A stretch of 64,000 bases of DNA, taken from Methylomicrobium sp. wino1 (lineage in GTDB: Bacteria > Pseudomonadota > Gammaproteobacteria > Methylococcales > Methylomonadaceae). The position numbers and the translations under genes are program-made. Positions 19,295-29,078 of the stretch are shown here, piece after piece (positions within the stretch are counted from its first letter, which is position 1; every line of letters begins with the position of its first letter). The stretch spans positions 1,550,001-1,614,000 of the forward strand of contig NZ_CP024202.1 of NCBI RefSeq assembly GCF_003932755.1, in the 5' to 3' direction. The notes below the pieces were generated by a model. It was given only the letters and a program-made list of their open reading frames with translations. It searched no databases and had not been told where the DNA came from.

Positions 19295-22120
19295 ATGGAT
19301 TATAAAACTACACTGAATTTACCTAAAACGGATTTTCCGATGAAAGCCAATTTGGCGCAACGCGAACCGGAGCGACTGGCGGCTTGGAACGACATCGATC
19401 TGTATCGAAAAATCAGGGAAGAGTTTGCCGGGCGTCCCCGCTTCATTCTGCATGACGGCCCGCCTTATGCGAACGGTGCAATTCATATCGGTCACGCGGT
19501 CAATAAAGTTCTGAAAGATATCATCGTCAAGTCTAAATCATTGAGCGGATTTGATGCGCCTTACGTTCCGGGTTGGGATTGTCATGGTCTGCCGATAGAG
19601 CTGATGGTCGAAAAGAAAGTCGGTAAGGCTGGCGGCAAAGTTTCCGAAGCCGAATTCCGCAATGCCTGCCGCGACTATGCGGCCAAGCAGGTCGAAATGC
19701 AAAAGGGCGAATTCATTCGCTTGGGTGTATTGGGCGAATGGGATAACCCTTATTTAACGATGAACTTTAAATTCGAGGCAGACATTGTTCGCGCTCTCGG
19801 CAAGATCAGCAAAAACGGCCATTTGAGTAAGGGCGCAAAGCCTGTGCATTGGTGTACCGATTGCGGTTCGGCGCTGGCCGAGGCCGAAGTCGAATATGAA
19901 GACAAACATTCGCCGGCGATCGACGTACGTTTTCAGGTCGTCGACGAAGCTGCATTTTTGTCGCATTGTCATCATGTGCCCGAGCACGAAGGCGAAGGCC
20001 CGCTCTCGGTCGTGATTTGGACGACTACGCCATGGACCTTGCCGGCCAACCAAGCTGTCGCATTGAATCCGGAATTGGAATATGCGGTCGTGCAATGCGA
20101 AAAAGACGGCGCAAAAGAACGTTTGGTCTTGGCCGAAGCCTTGATGAAGGATGCGATGCTGCGCTACGGTATCGACGAGTATCATGTGATCGCCTATTGC
20201 AAGGGCGATGCACTGGAAAATCTGCTGTTACAGCATCCGTTTTACGAACGCCGAGTGCCGATGATTCTCGGCGATCACGTTACGATCGAGGCCGGTACCG
20301 GCGCCGTGCATACCGCGCCTGGCCATGGTCAAGAAGACTATGTCGTCGGTTTAAAATACGATTTGCCTGTGGACAATCCGGTCGGCGACAACGGTGTGTT
20401 CTTGCCGAACACCGAATTGTTTGCCGGCGAGCATGTCTTCACAGCGAACGATCATGTGCTCGAAGTGTTGGCTGAGCGAGGCAAATTGGTGCATCACGAA
20501 TCGATGCTGCACAGTTATCCGCATTGCTGGCGGCATAAGACGCCGATCATCTTCCGCGCGACGCCGCAATGGTTCATCTCGATGGAGAAAAACGGTCTGC
20601 GCGACAAGGCTTTGGAAGAGATCAATAAGGTCAAATGGATACCGGACTGGGGACAGGCCCGTATCGAAGGCATGGTCGGCGGACGCCCGGATTGGTGCGT
20701 GTCGCGTCAGCGTACCTGGGGCGTACCGATTGCGTTATTCGTGCATAAGGAAAGCGGCGACTTGCATCCGAATACCGAAGCACTGATCGAACAAGTGGCT
20801 CTGTGCATCGAACAAAAAGGCATCGACGCCTGGTTCGAATTGGATGCGGCTGAATTACTCGGCGCCGATGCCGAGCATTACGAAAAAATGCAAGATACGC
20901 TCGATGTCTGGTTCGATTCCGGCGTGACCCATTACGCCGTACTCGATGCCCGGGATAACCTGGATTTTCCTGCCGACTTGTATTTGGAAGGGTCGGATCA
21001 ACATCGCGGTTGGTTTCAATCGTCCCTCTTGGCATCGGTTGCGATGCGCGGCGTCGCGCCTTACAAGGCAGTCTTGACGCACGGCTTCACGGTCGATGCG
21101 GACGGTAAAAAAATGTCTAAATCGAGCGGCAACGTTGTTGCGCCGCAAACGATCATGAAAACCTTAGGTGCCGATGTGTTGCGTCTGTGGGTTTCGGCGA
21201 CCGATTATCGCGCCGAAATGAATGTCTCGGACGAAATTCTGAAACGCATCTCCGATGTTTACCGCCGCCTTCGTAATACGGCCCGTTTCTTGTTGTCCAA
21301 TCTGGACGGCTTCGATCCAGCCTTGCACACGGTTCCGGCGAACGAACTGTTGGCATTGGACCGCTGGGTCGTCGACCGCGCTTATTGTTTGCAGCAAGAG
21401 GTCGTTGCCGCGTACGAAAGTTATCAATTTCACCAAGTCTATCAAAAAGTGCACAATTTCTGCGCAGTCGATCTCGGCGGCTTTTATTTGGACATCATCA
21501 AAGATCGGCAATATACCGCGAAAGAGGACGGTTTGGCGCGTCGCTCCGCGCAAACCGCGATGTATCATGTAGCCGAAGCGTTAGCTCGATGGTTGTCGCC
21601 GATTATAAGCTATTCCGCCGACGAAATCTGGCACTATCTGCCGGGGCAGCGCAGTCAATCGGTGTTTCTCGAAACCTGGTACCAAGGGCTTTTCGAGTTG
21701 GACAAAGATTCTTCAATGGACAGAGATTTCTGGTCAAAGGTAATGGCCGTGCGCGAAGCGGTCAGCAAGGAGTTGGAGCGGGTGCGCAAAACCGGTGCGA
21801 TCGGCGCATCGCTCAATGCCGAGGTCGCTTTGTATGCCGACGAACGTTATTTTCCAGTGTTGAAACAGCTCGAGAGCGAATTGCACTTTGTTTTTATTAC
21901 GTCGGCGGCAACGGTTCATGAGTTGGTATCGAGTCCCGATGATGCCGTACTAGCCGATTTGGATGGATTAAAGATCAAGGTCTCGGTATCCGAACATGCC
22001 AAATGCGTGCGATGCTGGCATCAACGCGCCGATATCGGCGTCGATCCGAATCATCCTGAATTGTGCGGGCGCTGCGTCGAGAATATCGTTGGCGACGGCG
22101 AAGTCAGACGTTTCGCGTAA
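19295..22120 (+). CDS. ileS: Isoleucyl-tRNA synthetase
   Basis: The protein has 941 residues, typical for the bacterial type. Class I signatures are present: [15 protein letters not shown] (HIGH) and [11 protein letters not shown] (KMSKS). The editing domain lies between them ([21 protein letters not shown]). A C-terminal zinc finger is visible: CVRCW then CGRC. It charges tRNA-Ile. It follows ribF by 15 bp and precedes lspA by 14 bp. No T-box or other leader is visible. Confidence 0.98.
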   Translation: MDYKTTLNLPKTDFPMKANLAQREPERLAAWNDIDLYRKIREEFAGRPRFILHDGPPYANGAIHIGHAVNKVLKDIIVKSKSLSGFDAPYVPGWDCHGLPIELMVEKKVGKAGGKVSEAEFRNACRDYAAKQVEMQKGEFIRLGVLGEWDNPYLTMNFKFEADIVRALGKISKNGHLSKGAKPVHWCTDCGSALAEAEVEYEDKHSPAIDVRFQVVDEAAFLSHCHHVPEHEGEGPLSVVIWTTTPWTLPANQAVALNPELEYAVVQCEKDGAKERLVLAEALMKDAMLRYGIDEYHVIAYCKGDALENLLLQHPFYERRVPMILGDHVTIEAGTGAVHTAPGHGQEDYVVGLKYDLPVDNPVGDNGVFLPNTELFAGEHVFTANDHVLEVLAERGKLVHHESMLHSYPHCWRHKTPIIFRATPQWFISMEKNGLRDKALEEINKVKWIPDWGQARIEGMVGGRPDWCVSRQRTWGVPIALFVHKESGDLHPNTEALIEQVALCIEQKGIDAWFELDAAELLGADAEHYEKMQDTLDVWFDSGVTHYAVLDARDNLDFPADLYLEGSDQHRGWFQSSLLASVAMRGVAPYKAVLTHGFTVDADGKKMSKSSGNVVAPQTIMKTLGADVLRLWVSATDYRAEMNVSDEILKRISDVYRRLRNTARFLLSNLDGFDPALHTVPANELLALDRWVVDRAYCLQQEVVAAYESYQFHQVYQKVHNFCAVDLGGFYLDIIKDRQYTAKEDGLARRSAQTAMYHVAEALARWLSPIISYSADEIWHYLPGQRSQSVFLETWYQGLFELDKDSSMDRDFWSKVMAVREAVSKELERVRKTGAIGASLNAEVALYADERYFPVLKQLESELHFVFITSAATVHELVSSPDDAVLADLDGLKIKVSVSEHAKCVRCWHQRADIGVDPNHPELCGRCVENIVGDGEVRRFA

Positions 22121-22134
22121 AAAGGACTAGTCGA

Positions 22135-22608
22135 ATGTTGAAATGGCTTTGGTTATCGTTTGTCGTGCTGGTTCTGGATCAAATCACCAAGCTGGCGGTA
22201 GCGGCAAACATGCAGCTTTATCAATCGATTCAAGTGCTTCCTTTTTTTAATCTGACCTATGTGCATAACACCGGCGCGGCATTCAGTTTCTTGAGTGAGG
22301 CCGGCGGCTGGCAGCGCTGGTTTTTTGCTGTGCTGGCCTTCGTGATCAGCGTTGTGATTACAGTTTGGTTGGCAAGGCTCAAGCGGCATGAAACCCTGTT
22401 GGCGGTTTCGTTGGCCTTGGTACTCGGCGGCGCGGTCGGCAATCTGATCGACCGACTCGCCTACGGCTATGTAATCGACTTTCTCGATGTTTATTATCAG
22501 GATTGGCATTGGCCGGCTTTCAACATCGCCGACTCGGCGATTACGATCGGTGTCGCGTTGATGATTGCCGAGTCTTTCGGTTTGGGCAAAAAAGGCGAAG
22601 CCTCGTGA
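22135..22608 (+). CDS. lspA: Lipoprotein signal peptidase II
   Basis: A 157-residue inner-membrane aspartyl protease with four membrane segments. The catalytic Asp motifs GGAVGNLIDR and FNIADSAITIG are both present. It cleaves prolipoproteins before the lipidated Cys, and its substrates here would include the lipoproteins at 42516 and 58260. ATG 22135 is chosen because MLKWLWLS starts the first membrane helix; the frame before it overlaps ileS. Confidence 0.96.
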   Translation: MLKWLWLSFVVLVLDQITKLAVAANMQLYQSIQVLPFFNLTYVHNTGAAFSFLSEAGGWQRWFFAVLAFVISVVITVWLARLKRHETLLAVSLALVLGGAVGNLIDRLAYGYVIDFLDVYYQDWHWPAFNIADSAITIGVALMIAESFGLGKKGEAS

Positions 22609-22617
22609 AAAAGCGGT

Positions 22618-23224
22618 GGGTACGCTACCATACGCATCAAGCTAAGGATGTCGCTAAAATTAACTTAGAGCGTGAAAATTATCTCGCGCAGAGGCGCAGG
22701 GGCGCTGAGAAAACACTTTAACTAACGGTGTTATTTCGTTCCCAAGTTCTAACTTGGGAATGCATACCCTCAAGCTCTGCTTGATGTCACCCGGCAAGCT
22801 GAGCTTGAGGGTAGTCACTCCCAAGCTGGAGCTCTTGCCGTTATACACAAGTATAAATATACCTATTGTGCAAAAAGCAGCGACCGAGCGCTAGGTTGCC
22901 GTGTCGTCCGAAATGGCTATTGGTGTATGAGCGTTAGCGGCTTCGATAGTCGCGACGAAGGCGTCGCTCCCACAGCGGGCGGCGGATGCTCTGTGGGAGC
23001 GATCCCCTGATCGCGATTTCGAGGCCGAGAGTGTTAAGTGACAATAAATGATATCGAGGCCACATTGGCTAAGAATGCAAAAGGATAATTTATGACTTAT
23101 GTATAACGATGAGAGCAGGAGCTTGGGAGCGAGAAAAACTCTCTGCGCCCCTGCGCCTCTGCGCGAGAACAAGAGCGTGATGCGGGTTAGCCGTTTTTAG
23201 CTTGATGCGTATGGGGTACGCTAC
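22618..23224. repeat. Nested repeat island between lspA and ampD
   Basis: This 607-bp island has no gene. Outer arms: CATACGCATCAAGCTAA (22629-22645) is repeated in exact inverted form at 23197-23213. Inside them a perfect 24-bp inverted pair (epsilon; 22682-22705 and 23145-23168) begins TCTCGCGCAGAGGCG. Inside that is a gamma-like palindrome with CCCAAGTTCTAACTTGGG near 22741, which is split by the delta element at 22834-23115. The concentric order points to successive insertions. Confidence 0.75.
22834..23115. mobile_element. Delta element, copy 1
   Basis: A 282-bp non-coding element whose ends CGTTATACACAAG and CTTATGTATAACG are inverted. It contains the internal palindrome GTCGCTCCCACAG / CTGTGGGAGCGAT. 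It is flanked by CTGGAGCT and CAGGAGCT, an 8-bp duplication with one mismatch. It is closely related to the copy at 33396-33679. Confidence 0.75.
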
Positions 23225-23284
23225 GGGTACCTTGTCGATGAGTATCCAGATCTGCTCGCTCGAAAGAGTTCTCGGAACCGAACT

Positions 23285-23827
23285 CTACGTTAACAAATCT
23301 AACAACCTATCCCAATCGAACGACGGGCCCGGGTCGGTCTTGCGGTTTGGTGCAATATCGCTATGGCCGGTCAACGTTTGTTTGGATAATTTCGGATAAT
23401 GTGCAAATAAGCATTTGAGTGTTGCCGCGAGTTGTCTATATTGCTCGTCGGTATAGGGAGACGTTTCGGTTCCTTCGAGTTCGATACCGATTGAAAAATC
23501 ATTACAGCGTTCTCGACCTCGATAGCTTGAAAGGCCTGCATGCCAGGCGCGCTTGTCGAACGGAACGAATTGTACGATTTTGCCGTTTCGCTTGATCAAC
23601 AAATGAGCCGAAACCTTGAGTTGATGAATTTCGCGAAAATAGGGATGATCATCGGGCTCAAGCGCGTTGCAAAACAATCGCTCGATATGCGGCGTGCCGA
23701 ATTCGCAGGGTGGCAAGCTGATGCAATGAATCACAATTAGCGAAATATCGTTAGGGTTGGGGCGTTCGTCATGATTCGGTGAAGATAATTGCGTACAATC
23801 ATCGAGACAGTGATTCGAGAGTATCAT
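23285..23827 (-). CDS. ampD: 1,6-anhydro-N-acetylmuramyl-L-alanine amidase AmpD
   Basis: The protein has 180 residues with the amidase-2 fold. Zinc-site residues are visible: His in SLIVIHCISLPP, His in LTGHSDIAPNRKTDPGPSFDW, and the Asp of KTDPG. HLLIKRNGKIVQFVPFDKRAWHAG is the substrate-binding strand region. It removes the peptide from anhydro-muropeptides in the cytoplasm, part of cell-wall recycling. It is divergent from nadC, a common arrangement. There is no signal peptide, as expected for AmpD. Confidence 0.93.
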   Translation of the reverse strand: MILSNHCLDDCTQLSSPNHDERPNPNDISLIVIHCISLPPCEFGTPHIERLFCNALEPDDHPYFREIHQLKVSAHLLIKRNGKIVQFVPFDKRAWHAGLSSYRGRERCNDFSIGIELEGTETSPYTDEQYRQLAATLKCLFAHYPKLSKQTLTGHSDIAPNRKTDPGPSFDWDRLLDLLT

Positions 23828-23858
23828 GGGCTTTTAAAATTATGCGGAGCACGAAAGT

Positions 23859-24689
23859 ATGAACCAATCGTCCATTATTGAGCAAATCCAACTTTTCCTC
23901 GAAGAAGATATCGGTACCGGCGATATTACCGCGCAAATCATCCCCGAACACAAAATCGCTCGAGCCGAAGTCATTACTCGCGAAAATATGGTCTTATGCG
24001 GACACGCCTGTTTCGATGCTGTGTTCCGATTCCTAGACGAAAACGTACATATTGAATGGCTAGTCGCCGAGGGTGACAAGGTTGCCAAGGATACTGTGCT
24101 ATGTCGGTTACAGGGTAATGCTCGTGCCTTGTTAACCGGCGAACGAAGTGCGTTAAATATTCTACAAACAATGTCCGCAACCGCGACGCAAGCGCGAGAA
24201 TACGCCGATGCCGTGGCGGGGACGGACTGCCGGATACTCGATACGCGCAAAACCATCCCAGGGTTGCGGAAGTTGCAAAAATACGCGGTGGCTTGCGGTG
24301 GTTGCATTAATCATCGGCTTGGTTTATTCGACGGCATTTTGATCAAGGAAAATCATATCCTTGCGGCTGGCTCGATTGCCGCCGCAGTCCAGATGGCGCG
24401 TGAACTATCCGAATTGCCGGTCGAAATCGAAGTGGAGAATCTTCAGGAGTTCGAACAGGCGCTTGCTGCCGCACCGGACCGGATCATGCTCGATAATTTC
24501 AGCCTAAAAGACTTGAAAGCTGTGATAAAACTCAATGCCGGACGCGTCGAGCTCGAAGCATCGGGTAATGTTGATCTGAAAAAGGTCAAAAAAATCGCCG
24601 AAACCGGTGTCGATTTTATTTCGATCGGCGCATTGACCAAAAATATCAAAGCCATCGATTTATCGATGCGTATTGATCTGGTGAATTGA
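23859..24689 (+). CDS. nadC: Nicotinate-nucleotide pyrophosphorylase (carboxylating)
   Basis: The enzyme has 276 residues. Typical motifs are GDITAQIIP, GERSALNILQTMSATAT, ILDTRKTIPGLRKLQKYAV and the barrel end VDFISIGALTKNIKAIDLSMRI. It turns quinolinate and PRPP into nicotinate mononucleotide in NAD synthesis. The flavin reductase gene starts 1 nt after its stop, so the two are probably coupled. Confidence 0.96.
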   Translation: MNQSSIIEQIQLFLEEDIGTGDITAQIIPEHKIARAEVITRENMVLCGHACFDAVFRFLDENVHIEWLVAEGDKVAKDTVLCRLQGNARALLTGERSALNILQTMSATATQAREYADAVAGTDCRILDTRKTIPGLRKLQKYAVACGGCINHRLGLFDGILIKENHILAAGSIAAAVQMARELSELPVEIEVENLQEFEQALAAAPDRIMLDNFSLKDLKAVIKLNAGRVELEASGNVDLKKVKKIAETGVDFISIGALTKNIKAIDLSMRIDLVN

Positions 24690-24690
24690 C

Positions 24691-25173
24691 ATGAGTGAAA
24701 AAATTGCGGATTTGTGCCGACTGATCAGTCACGGCGTCTATGTGATCGGCGTGCGCAACGGCGAAACAACAAATGCCTTTACCGCCGCATGGGTCATGCA
24801 AGTGTCTTTCGATCCGGTTATGCTGGCGCTGAGCATCAATCCCGAACACAACTCTTATCGGCTGCTAGAAGCGGGCTGCTGCTGTACGGTCAATGTCCTA
24901 GGCCGTGATCAAATGGCCATTGCCGAGCATTTCGGTCGTTCTGTGCCCGATAAAATGGCAGGATACGCCTGGCAACAGGCGAAAACCGGCGCCCCGGTAT
25001 TATCCGAAGGCCTCGCCTATTTTGATTGCGAACTCAGCTATTTCACCGATGCCGGCGATCATCGCCTCGCTGTGTTGAGTGTCGTCGATGCGGCGATGCT
25101 TAGAAGCGGCCCTTCGATGCTGTATAGTCAAACCGGCGATATGGACGGCAGCAGCGAGCTTTACCAAGAATAG
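24691..25173 (+). CDS. Flavin reductase (FMN-binding split barrel) family protein
   Basis: The protein has 160 residues and begins LCRLISHGVYVIGVRNGETTNAFTAAWVMQVSFDPVMLA, the family's N-terminal FMN-binding half. It probably binds FMN and reduces it or a bound partner with NAD(P)H. The partner oxygenase is not evident here. The last 39 bases of the gene, including the stop codon, are repeated at 25448-25486 by a tandem duplication, so the original copy stays intact. Confidence 0.8.
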   Translation: MSEKIADLCRLISHGVYVIGVRNGETTNAFTAAWVMQVSFDPVMLALSINPEHNSYRLLEAGCCCTVNVLGRDQMAIAEHFGRSVPDKMAGYAWQQAKTGAPVLSEGLAYFDCELSYFTDAGDHRLAVLSVVDAAMLRSGPSMLYSQTGDMDGSSELYQE

Positions 25174-25760
25174 CAATATACATCCCTCTGTTGTTTGATA
25201 TACCTTGCGCGGTCATGTTTTCGGCTTTTATGGCCTGCTATTTTGTTCGGAGCCTACAGGGAAGTAAGGATTTGGTAACAAATAACTTCCTGATTTTTCA
25301 TCGTTCCTACGCTCTGCGTGGGAATGCATCTCGGGACGCTCCTGCGTCCCCAGCGATCGATAAAACAAGCAAGAGCTAACGAATACACCCTCTCAATCCG
25401 CAGTCGATGTAAAAAAGTAACCTGACCCCTTTTCTGACCCCTTTTCTGGCGATATGGACGGCAGCAGCGAGCTTTACCAAGAATAGCAATATACATCCCT
25501 CTGTTGTTTGATATACCTTGCGCGGTCATGTTTTCGGCTTTTATAGCCTGCTATTTTGTTCGGAGCCTACAGGGAAGTAAGGATTTGGTAACAAATAACT
25601 TCCTGATTTTTCATCGTTCCTACGCTCTGCGTGGGAATGCATCTCGGGACGCTCCTGCGTCCCCAGCGATCGATAAAACAAGCAAGAGCTAACGAATACA
25701 CCCTCTCAATCCGCAGTCGATGTAAAAAAGTAACCTGACCCCTTTTCTGGACCCCTTTTC
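25135..25760. repeat. Tandem duplication, two 313-bp units
   Basis: Unit 1 (25135-25447) and unit 2 (25448-25760) match base for base over about 300 bp apart from one visible change, G at 25232 and A at 25545. Each unit begins with the last 39 bases of the flavin reductase gene. Each then carries a REP-like palindrome (CGTTCCTACGCTCTGCGTGGGAATG) and ends in GTAACCTGACCCCTTTTCTG. The last motif recurs as short CCCCTTTTCTG repeats at the junction and probably mediated the duplication. The gap 25174-25882 holds no gene. Confidence 0.9.
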
Positions 25761-25882
25761 TGCTTTTCTGGATAAGTTCCTATTTTTTGTAAGTATTCAT
25801 ACGTATGGTTTTCAGAGGTCAATTCATAAATACTAAGTCCTCGATAAAACAGAATAATCCATAGCTAAGAGAGGGAGCCATC

Positions 25883-26566
25883 ATGATGAATCGTACCTTT
25901 AATCTTAAGGACCCATCTTTACAATCTCATATAGAAATTAGCCGTAACATCGCTTTCCATGAAGCCGGACATGCCGCCGCCATACATTTGGGCAACCAAC
26001 AGAAAGGACTGCCTCCGGTTTTTTTTCAGATATGTGTCAAACCGTTAAATACCGACTTTCAGTCATCCGAGTGTTTGGGAGATCAATCGGCTCGATATAT
26101 GGCTAAAGTAGAAGGTGGTCGTTTAATTCATACGGTAGCAACATCGTTTCACGAAACGACAAAACATTTTTCTAATGCACAAAAGCTTGCTTTTCAGTGT
26201 GCTTTCGAAGCCGATATCATTAATTTACTCGTTGGACCGCTGGCCGAAGCCAGATATATCGCACTGCGTGACAATGAGCCCTTTAACGCTCGACTAGTGA
26301 ATCTCGAAGCACTTCATTATTATGGCGGTGCATCCGATTTGGATCTTGTCAACGAGTACCTTGATAGCTTCATTGTGACTCGGGAACTCAGAGAGAAAAA
26401 ACTGAATGCGCTCTTTATGGACGCATTCAGTTTTATCAATGACGGGGCAAATTGGCTCGCAATCACCGCACTGGCCGACTTTGTTTTATCGACCGACAGA
26501 AATGTCCTTCAATTTGAAGAAATTGGATCAATACTTGACCAGGGCAAGTTGCTGGCAAAGAACTAG
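25883..26566 (+). CDS. Stand-alone M41-like (FtsH peptidase-type) metallopeptidase, function unknown
   Basis: A protein of 227 residues with no signal peptide or membrane span. It has the zinc motif H26-E-A-G-H30 and, downstream, LLVGPLAEARY (about 115-124) and GGASDLDLV (148-156). In FtsH the same order is HEAGH, a GGRxAEE helix, then GASNDI with the third zinc ligand, so D152 or D154 may complete the site. It lacks the AAA+ and membrane domains of FtsH. Start ATG 25883 has GAGGGAG upstream. It could be a housekeeping peptidase or an accessory protein; neighbours give no clue. The 3' gap to the GGDEF-EAL gene is 68 bp. Confidence 0.6.
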   Translation: MMNRTFNLKDPSLQSHIEISRNIAFHEAGHAAAIHLGNQQKGLPPVFFQICVKPLNTDFQSSECLGDQSARYMAKVEGGRLIHTVATSFHETTKHFSNAQKLAFQCAFEADIINLLVGPLAEARYIALRDNEPFNARLVNLEALHYYGGASDLDLVNEYLDSFIVTRELREKKLNALFMDAFSFINDGANWLAITALADFVLSTDRNVLQFEEIGSILDQGKLLAKN

Positions 26567-26634
26567 CTAAAAGGCGTTGTCGACACGTAGTCTAGATTCA
26601 TTGTTTTTAATAAATTCGGAGGGTTAGCTGTTTT

Positions 26635-28839
26635 ATGAAAAAGATAACCCAATGCGCTATCGATGGCAGCCATCTGCCTCAGTATTCGGAACGACCAATC
26701 ACTAAGATGTCGGCGGCAATCTCCCGGAAAGCTGCAGGCTCCCAAAATCTCCAACGCCAACTAAAAGTCCGCCAAGGCGAACTGAGCAAGTCGCGTATTG
26801 ACCCGACCCAACTTGATGCTTCGTTAGAACGTTATAACAAGCTCGATGATTTTGTACCCTTTGCCTATTTCATGCTGGCTGCCGATAGTAGCATTATCGA
26901 TGCCAATCAGGCTGCAGAGTGGCTGCTTGGCATGCCTTGGCTGACTTTATGCCGGCAACGTTTTGCAAAGCTAGTCTGCGAGGAGTCGCAGTCTACATTC
27001 AATGCTTTTCTGGAGAAAACGTTTGCAATCAGGCAGCATCAAAGCTGTGAGGTGACGTTAAAAATCGCCGGGCGAATGATGTGGATAGAAATTAAGGCCA
27101 TTGCCGACCCATTACTTCAAACCTGCCGCGTCGCAGTTTCGGACATTACCGAGCACAAGCGAACCGAGCGCCAATTAGAACTCGCCACGTTGGCCTATCG
27201 GGCGATAGACGAAGCCATTTTGATTACTGACGCCAATAACCGTATCGTTACTGTCAATCCCGCTTTCACAAAACTCACAGGATATACCGAAGGGGAACTC
27301 CTCGGTCAATGCATACATCTTTTTAAAACCGATTGCCATGACAGTCGTTTCTATTTGAGCATCTGGAAAGCGCTACGGAAAACCGGACATTGGCAGGGAG
27401 AGATTTGGAAGCGCCGTAAGAATGGTGAGCTCTATCTTGAATGGCTGAGAATCAACACTAATTACGACAGCAACGGAAAGGTATTGCAACATGTGGCGAT
27501 AAGCAGCGATATCACCGACCGCAAGCGCGCCGAAGAAAAGATGTGGAAACGAGCAAACTTCGATCAGTTGACCGGCTTGCCCAACCGGTATTTGTTTTAT
27601 GACCGCGTGCAATTGGCCGTCAAACAAGCCAACAGGGAAGGTTTGCCGATGGCTTTGATGTTGCTTGATCTCGACCGTTTCAAGCAAATCAATGATACCT
27701 TGGGACACGACAGGGGAGACAGTCTATTGTTAGAGATTGCGCGGCGGTTGAACCATTGCGTGCGCGAGACCGACACGGTGGCGCGATTGGGCGGCGATGA
27801 GTTTGCCATTATTCTGAATGAAATGGAAGATAGTGTCGGTATCGAACGCATTGCTCAAAGTCTATTGCAACAACTGGCCGGTCCGTTTTTGTTGAATGGC
27901 GAAACAGTCTATATATCCGCTAGCATCGGTATCGCATTTTATCCGGAAGATGCCTCCGAAATTGAAGCACTGTTAAAGAATGCCGATCAAGCCATGTATG
28001 ACGCGAAAGAGGCGGGCCGTAACCGGTTCAGTTATTTCGCTCGTACTGTACAGAATGCCTCGCAACGCCAACCCTGTTTGGCCAACGATTTGCGCGATGC
28101 ATTAGCCAATTATCAGTTGCAGTTGCATTATCAGCCCATCATGGAATTGGCGAGCGGCGTTATTTATAAAGCGGAGGCGCTGATCCGCTGGAGACATCCG
28201 CGGTATGGCTGGCTTAGTCCAACGGATTTTATTGCTATTGCCGAAAAAACAGGTTTGATCGTTGAAATCAGCGATTGGGTATTTAAAGAAGCGGCACGAC
28301 AAGTGCTCATCTGGCGAAGATATTTTGATAGGCGTTTCCAAATCAGCATCAATGGCTCTCCAATGTTATTCCATTGCGCCGGCGATCATCAAAACAGTTG
28401 GTTCGAGCATTTACGACAAAAGGGCCTCACGGCAGACAGTATTGGGGTCGAAATAGGCGAAGGTGTGCTGATGGACGCTTCGCATGTCGTTTCAAACACG
28501 TTGTTTTCGTTTCGCGATATCGGTATGCCGATCAGTATCGACGATTTTGGCACCGGTTGCTTGTCATTGTCCTGCTTGCAGAAATTTCATATCGATTATC
28601 TGAAAATAGATCGGTCGTTTGTCGGCAAGTTGTTGGATCAATCAAATGAATTAATGTTTTGTGAAGCGATGATCGCTATGGCGCACAAGCTAAAGATCAA
28701 GGTGATCGCGGAAGGAGTGGAAACTAAAGATCAGTGTGGTCTACTCAAAAAAATGGGTTGTGACTATGCTCAAGGTTACCTATTTTCAAAGCCCTTATCC
28801 GCCGAAGCCTTTGAGGCGTTGCTAGCGAAACCTGAATGA
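26635..28839 (+). CDS. PAS-GGDEF-EAL protein, cyclic di-GMP turnover
   Basis: The protein has 734 residues and is soluble. Two PAS domains (about 75-180 and 185-300, the second ending in DITDRKRAEEKM) precede a GGDEF domain with intact RLGGDEFAII. An EAL domain follows with KAEALIRWRH, IDDFGTGCLSLSCL, LKIDRSFV and VIAEGVET. The usual ExTE is VEIGE, a small change in a metal-binding segment. It may make and break cyclic di-GMP, with the direction set by PAS signals. ATG 26635 has GGAGGG about 10 nt upstream. No partner is in the same operon. Confidence 0.88.
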   Translation: MKKITQCAIDGSHLPQYSERPITKMSAAISRKAAGSQNLQRQLKVRQGELSKSRIDPTQLDASLERYNKLDDFVPFAYFMLAADSSIIDANQAAEWLLGMPWLTLCRQRFAKLVCEESQSTFNAFLEKTFAIRQHQSCEVTLKIAGRMMWIEIKAIADPLLQTCRVAVSDITEHKRTERQLELATLAYRAIDEAILITDANNRIVTVNPAFTKLTGYTEGELLGQCIHLFKTDCHDSRFYLSIWKALRKTGHWQGEIWKRRKNGELYLEWLRINTNYDSNGKVLQHVAISSDITDRKRAEEKMWKRANFDQLTGLPNRYLFYDRVQLAVKQANREGLPMALMLLDLDRFKQINDTLGHDRGDSLLLEIARRLNHCVRETDTVARLGGDEFAIILNEMEDSVGIERIAQSLLQQLAGPFLLNGETVYISASIGIAFYPEDASEIEALLKNADQAMYDAKEAGRNRFSYFARTVQNASQRQPCLANDLRDALANYQLQLHYQPIMELASGVIYKAEALIRWRHPRYGWLSPTDFIAIAEKTGLIVEISDWVFKEAARQVLIWRRYFDRRFQISINGSPMLFHCAGDHQNSWFEHLRQKGLTADSIGVEIGEGVLMDASHVVSNTLFSFRDIGMPISIDDFGTGCLSLSCLQKFHIDYLKIDRSFVGKLLDQSNELMFCEAMIAMAHKLKIKVIAEGVETKDQCGLLKKMGCDYAQGYLFSKPLSAEAFEALLAKPE

Positions 28840-29078
28840 GCTGTTGAGTGTAAAACAGTATTGAGCGTTTCCGTAATCGACTCCCGATTTACCCGGTCAA
28901 TGTTTAGAAAAAATCATGTAGTGAAACAATTTTAACGCTTGTAGAGAGACTGTTTATCGATGAAGGATTAGGGCTTATTGTCAGTCGATGTAAAGATAAT
29001 TTATTCGCGGAGCCAATACCGATTGCTTAGCTTGATGTAACATGGACACCCGGCAATGAACATTAATAACGAGAGCCG

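Noticed and set aside
25135-25760. Direct repeats considered as a CRISPR array or phage attachment sites
   Set aside because: Only two long units lie head to tail with no spacers, cas genes or integrase, so a tandem duplication explains them.
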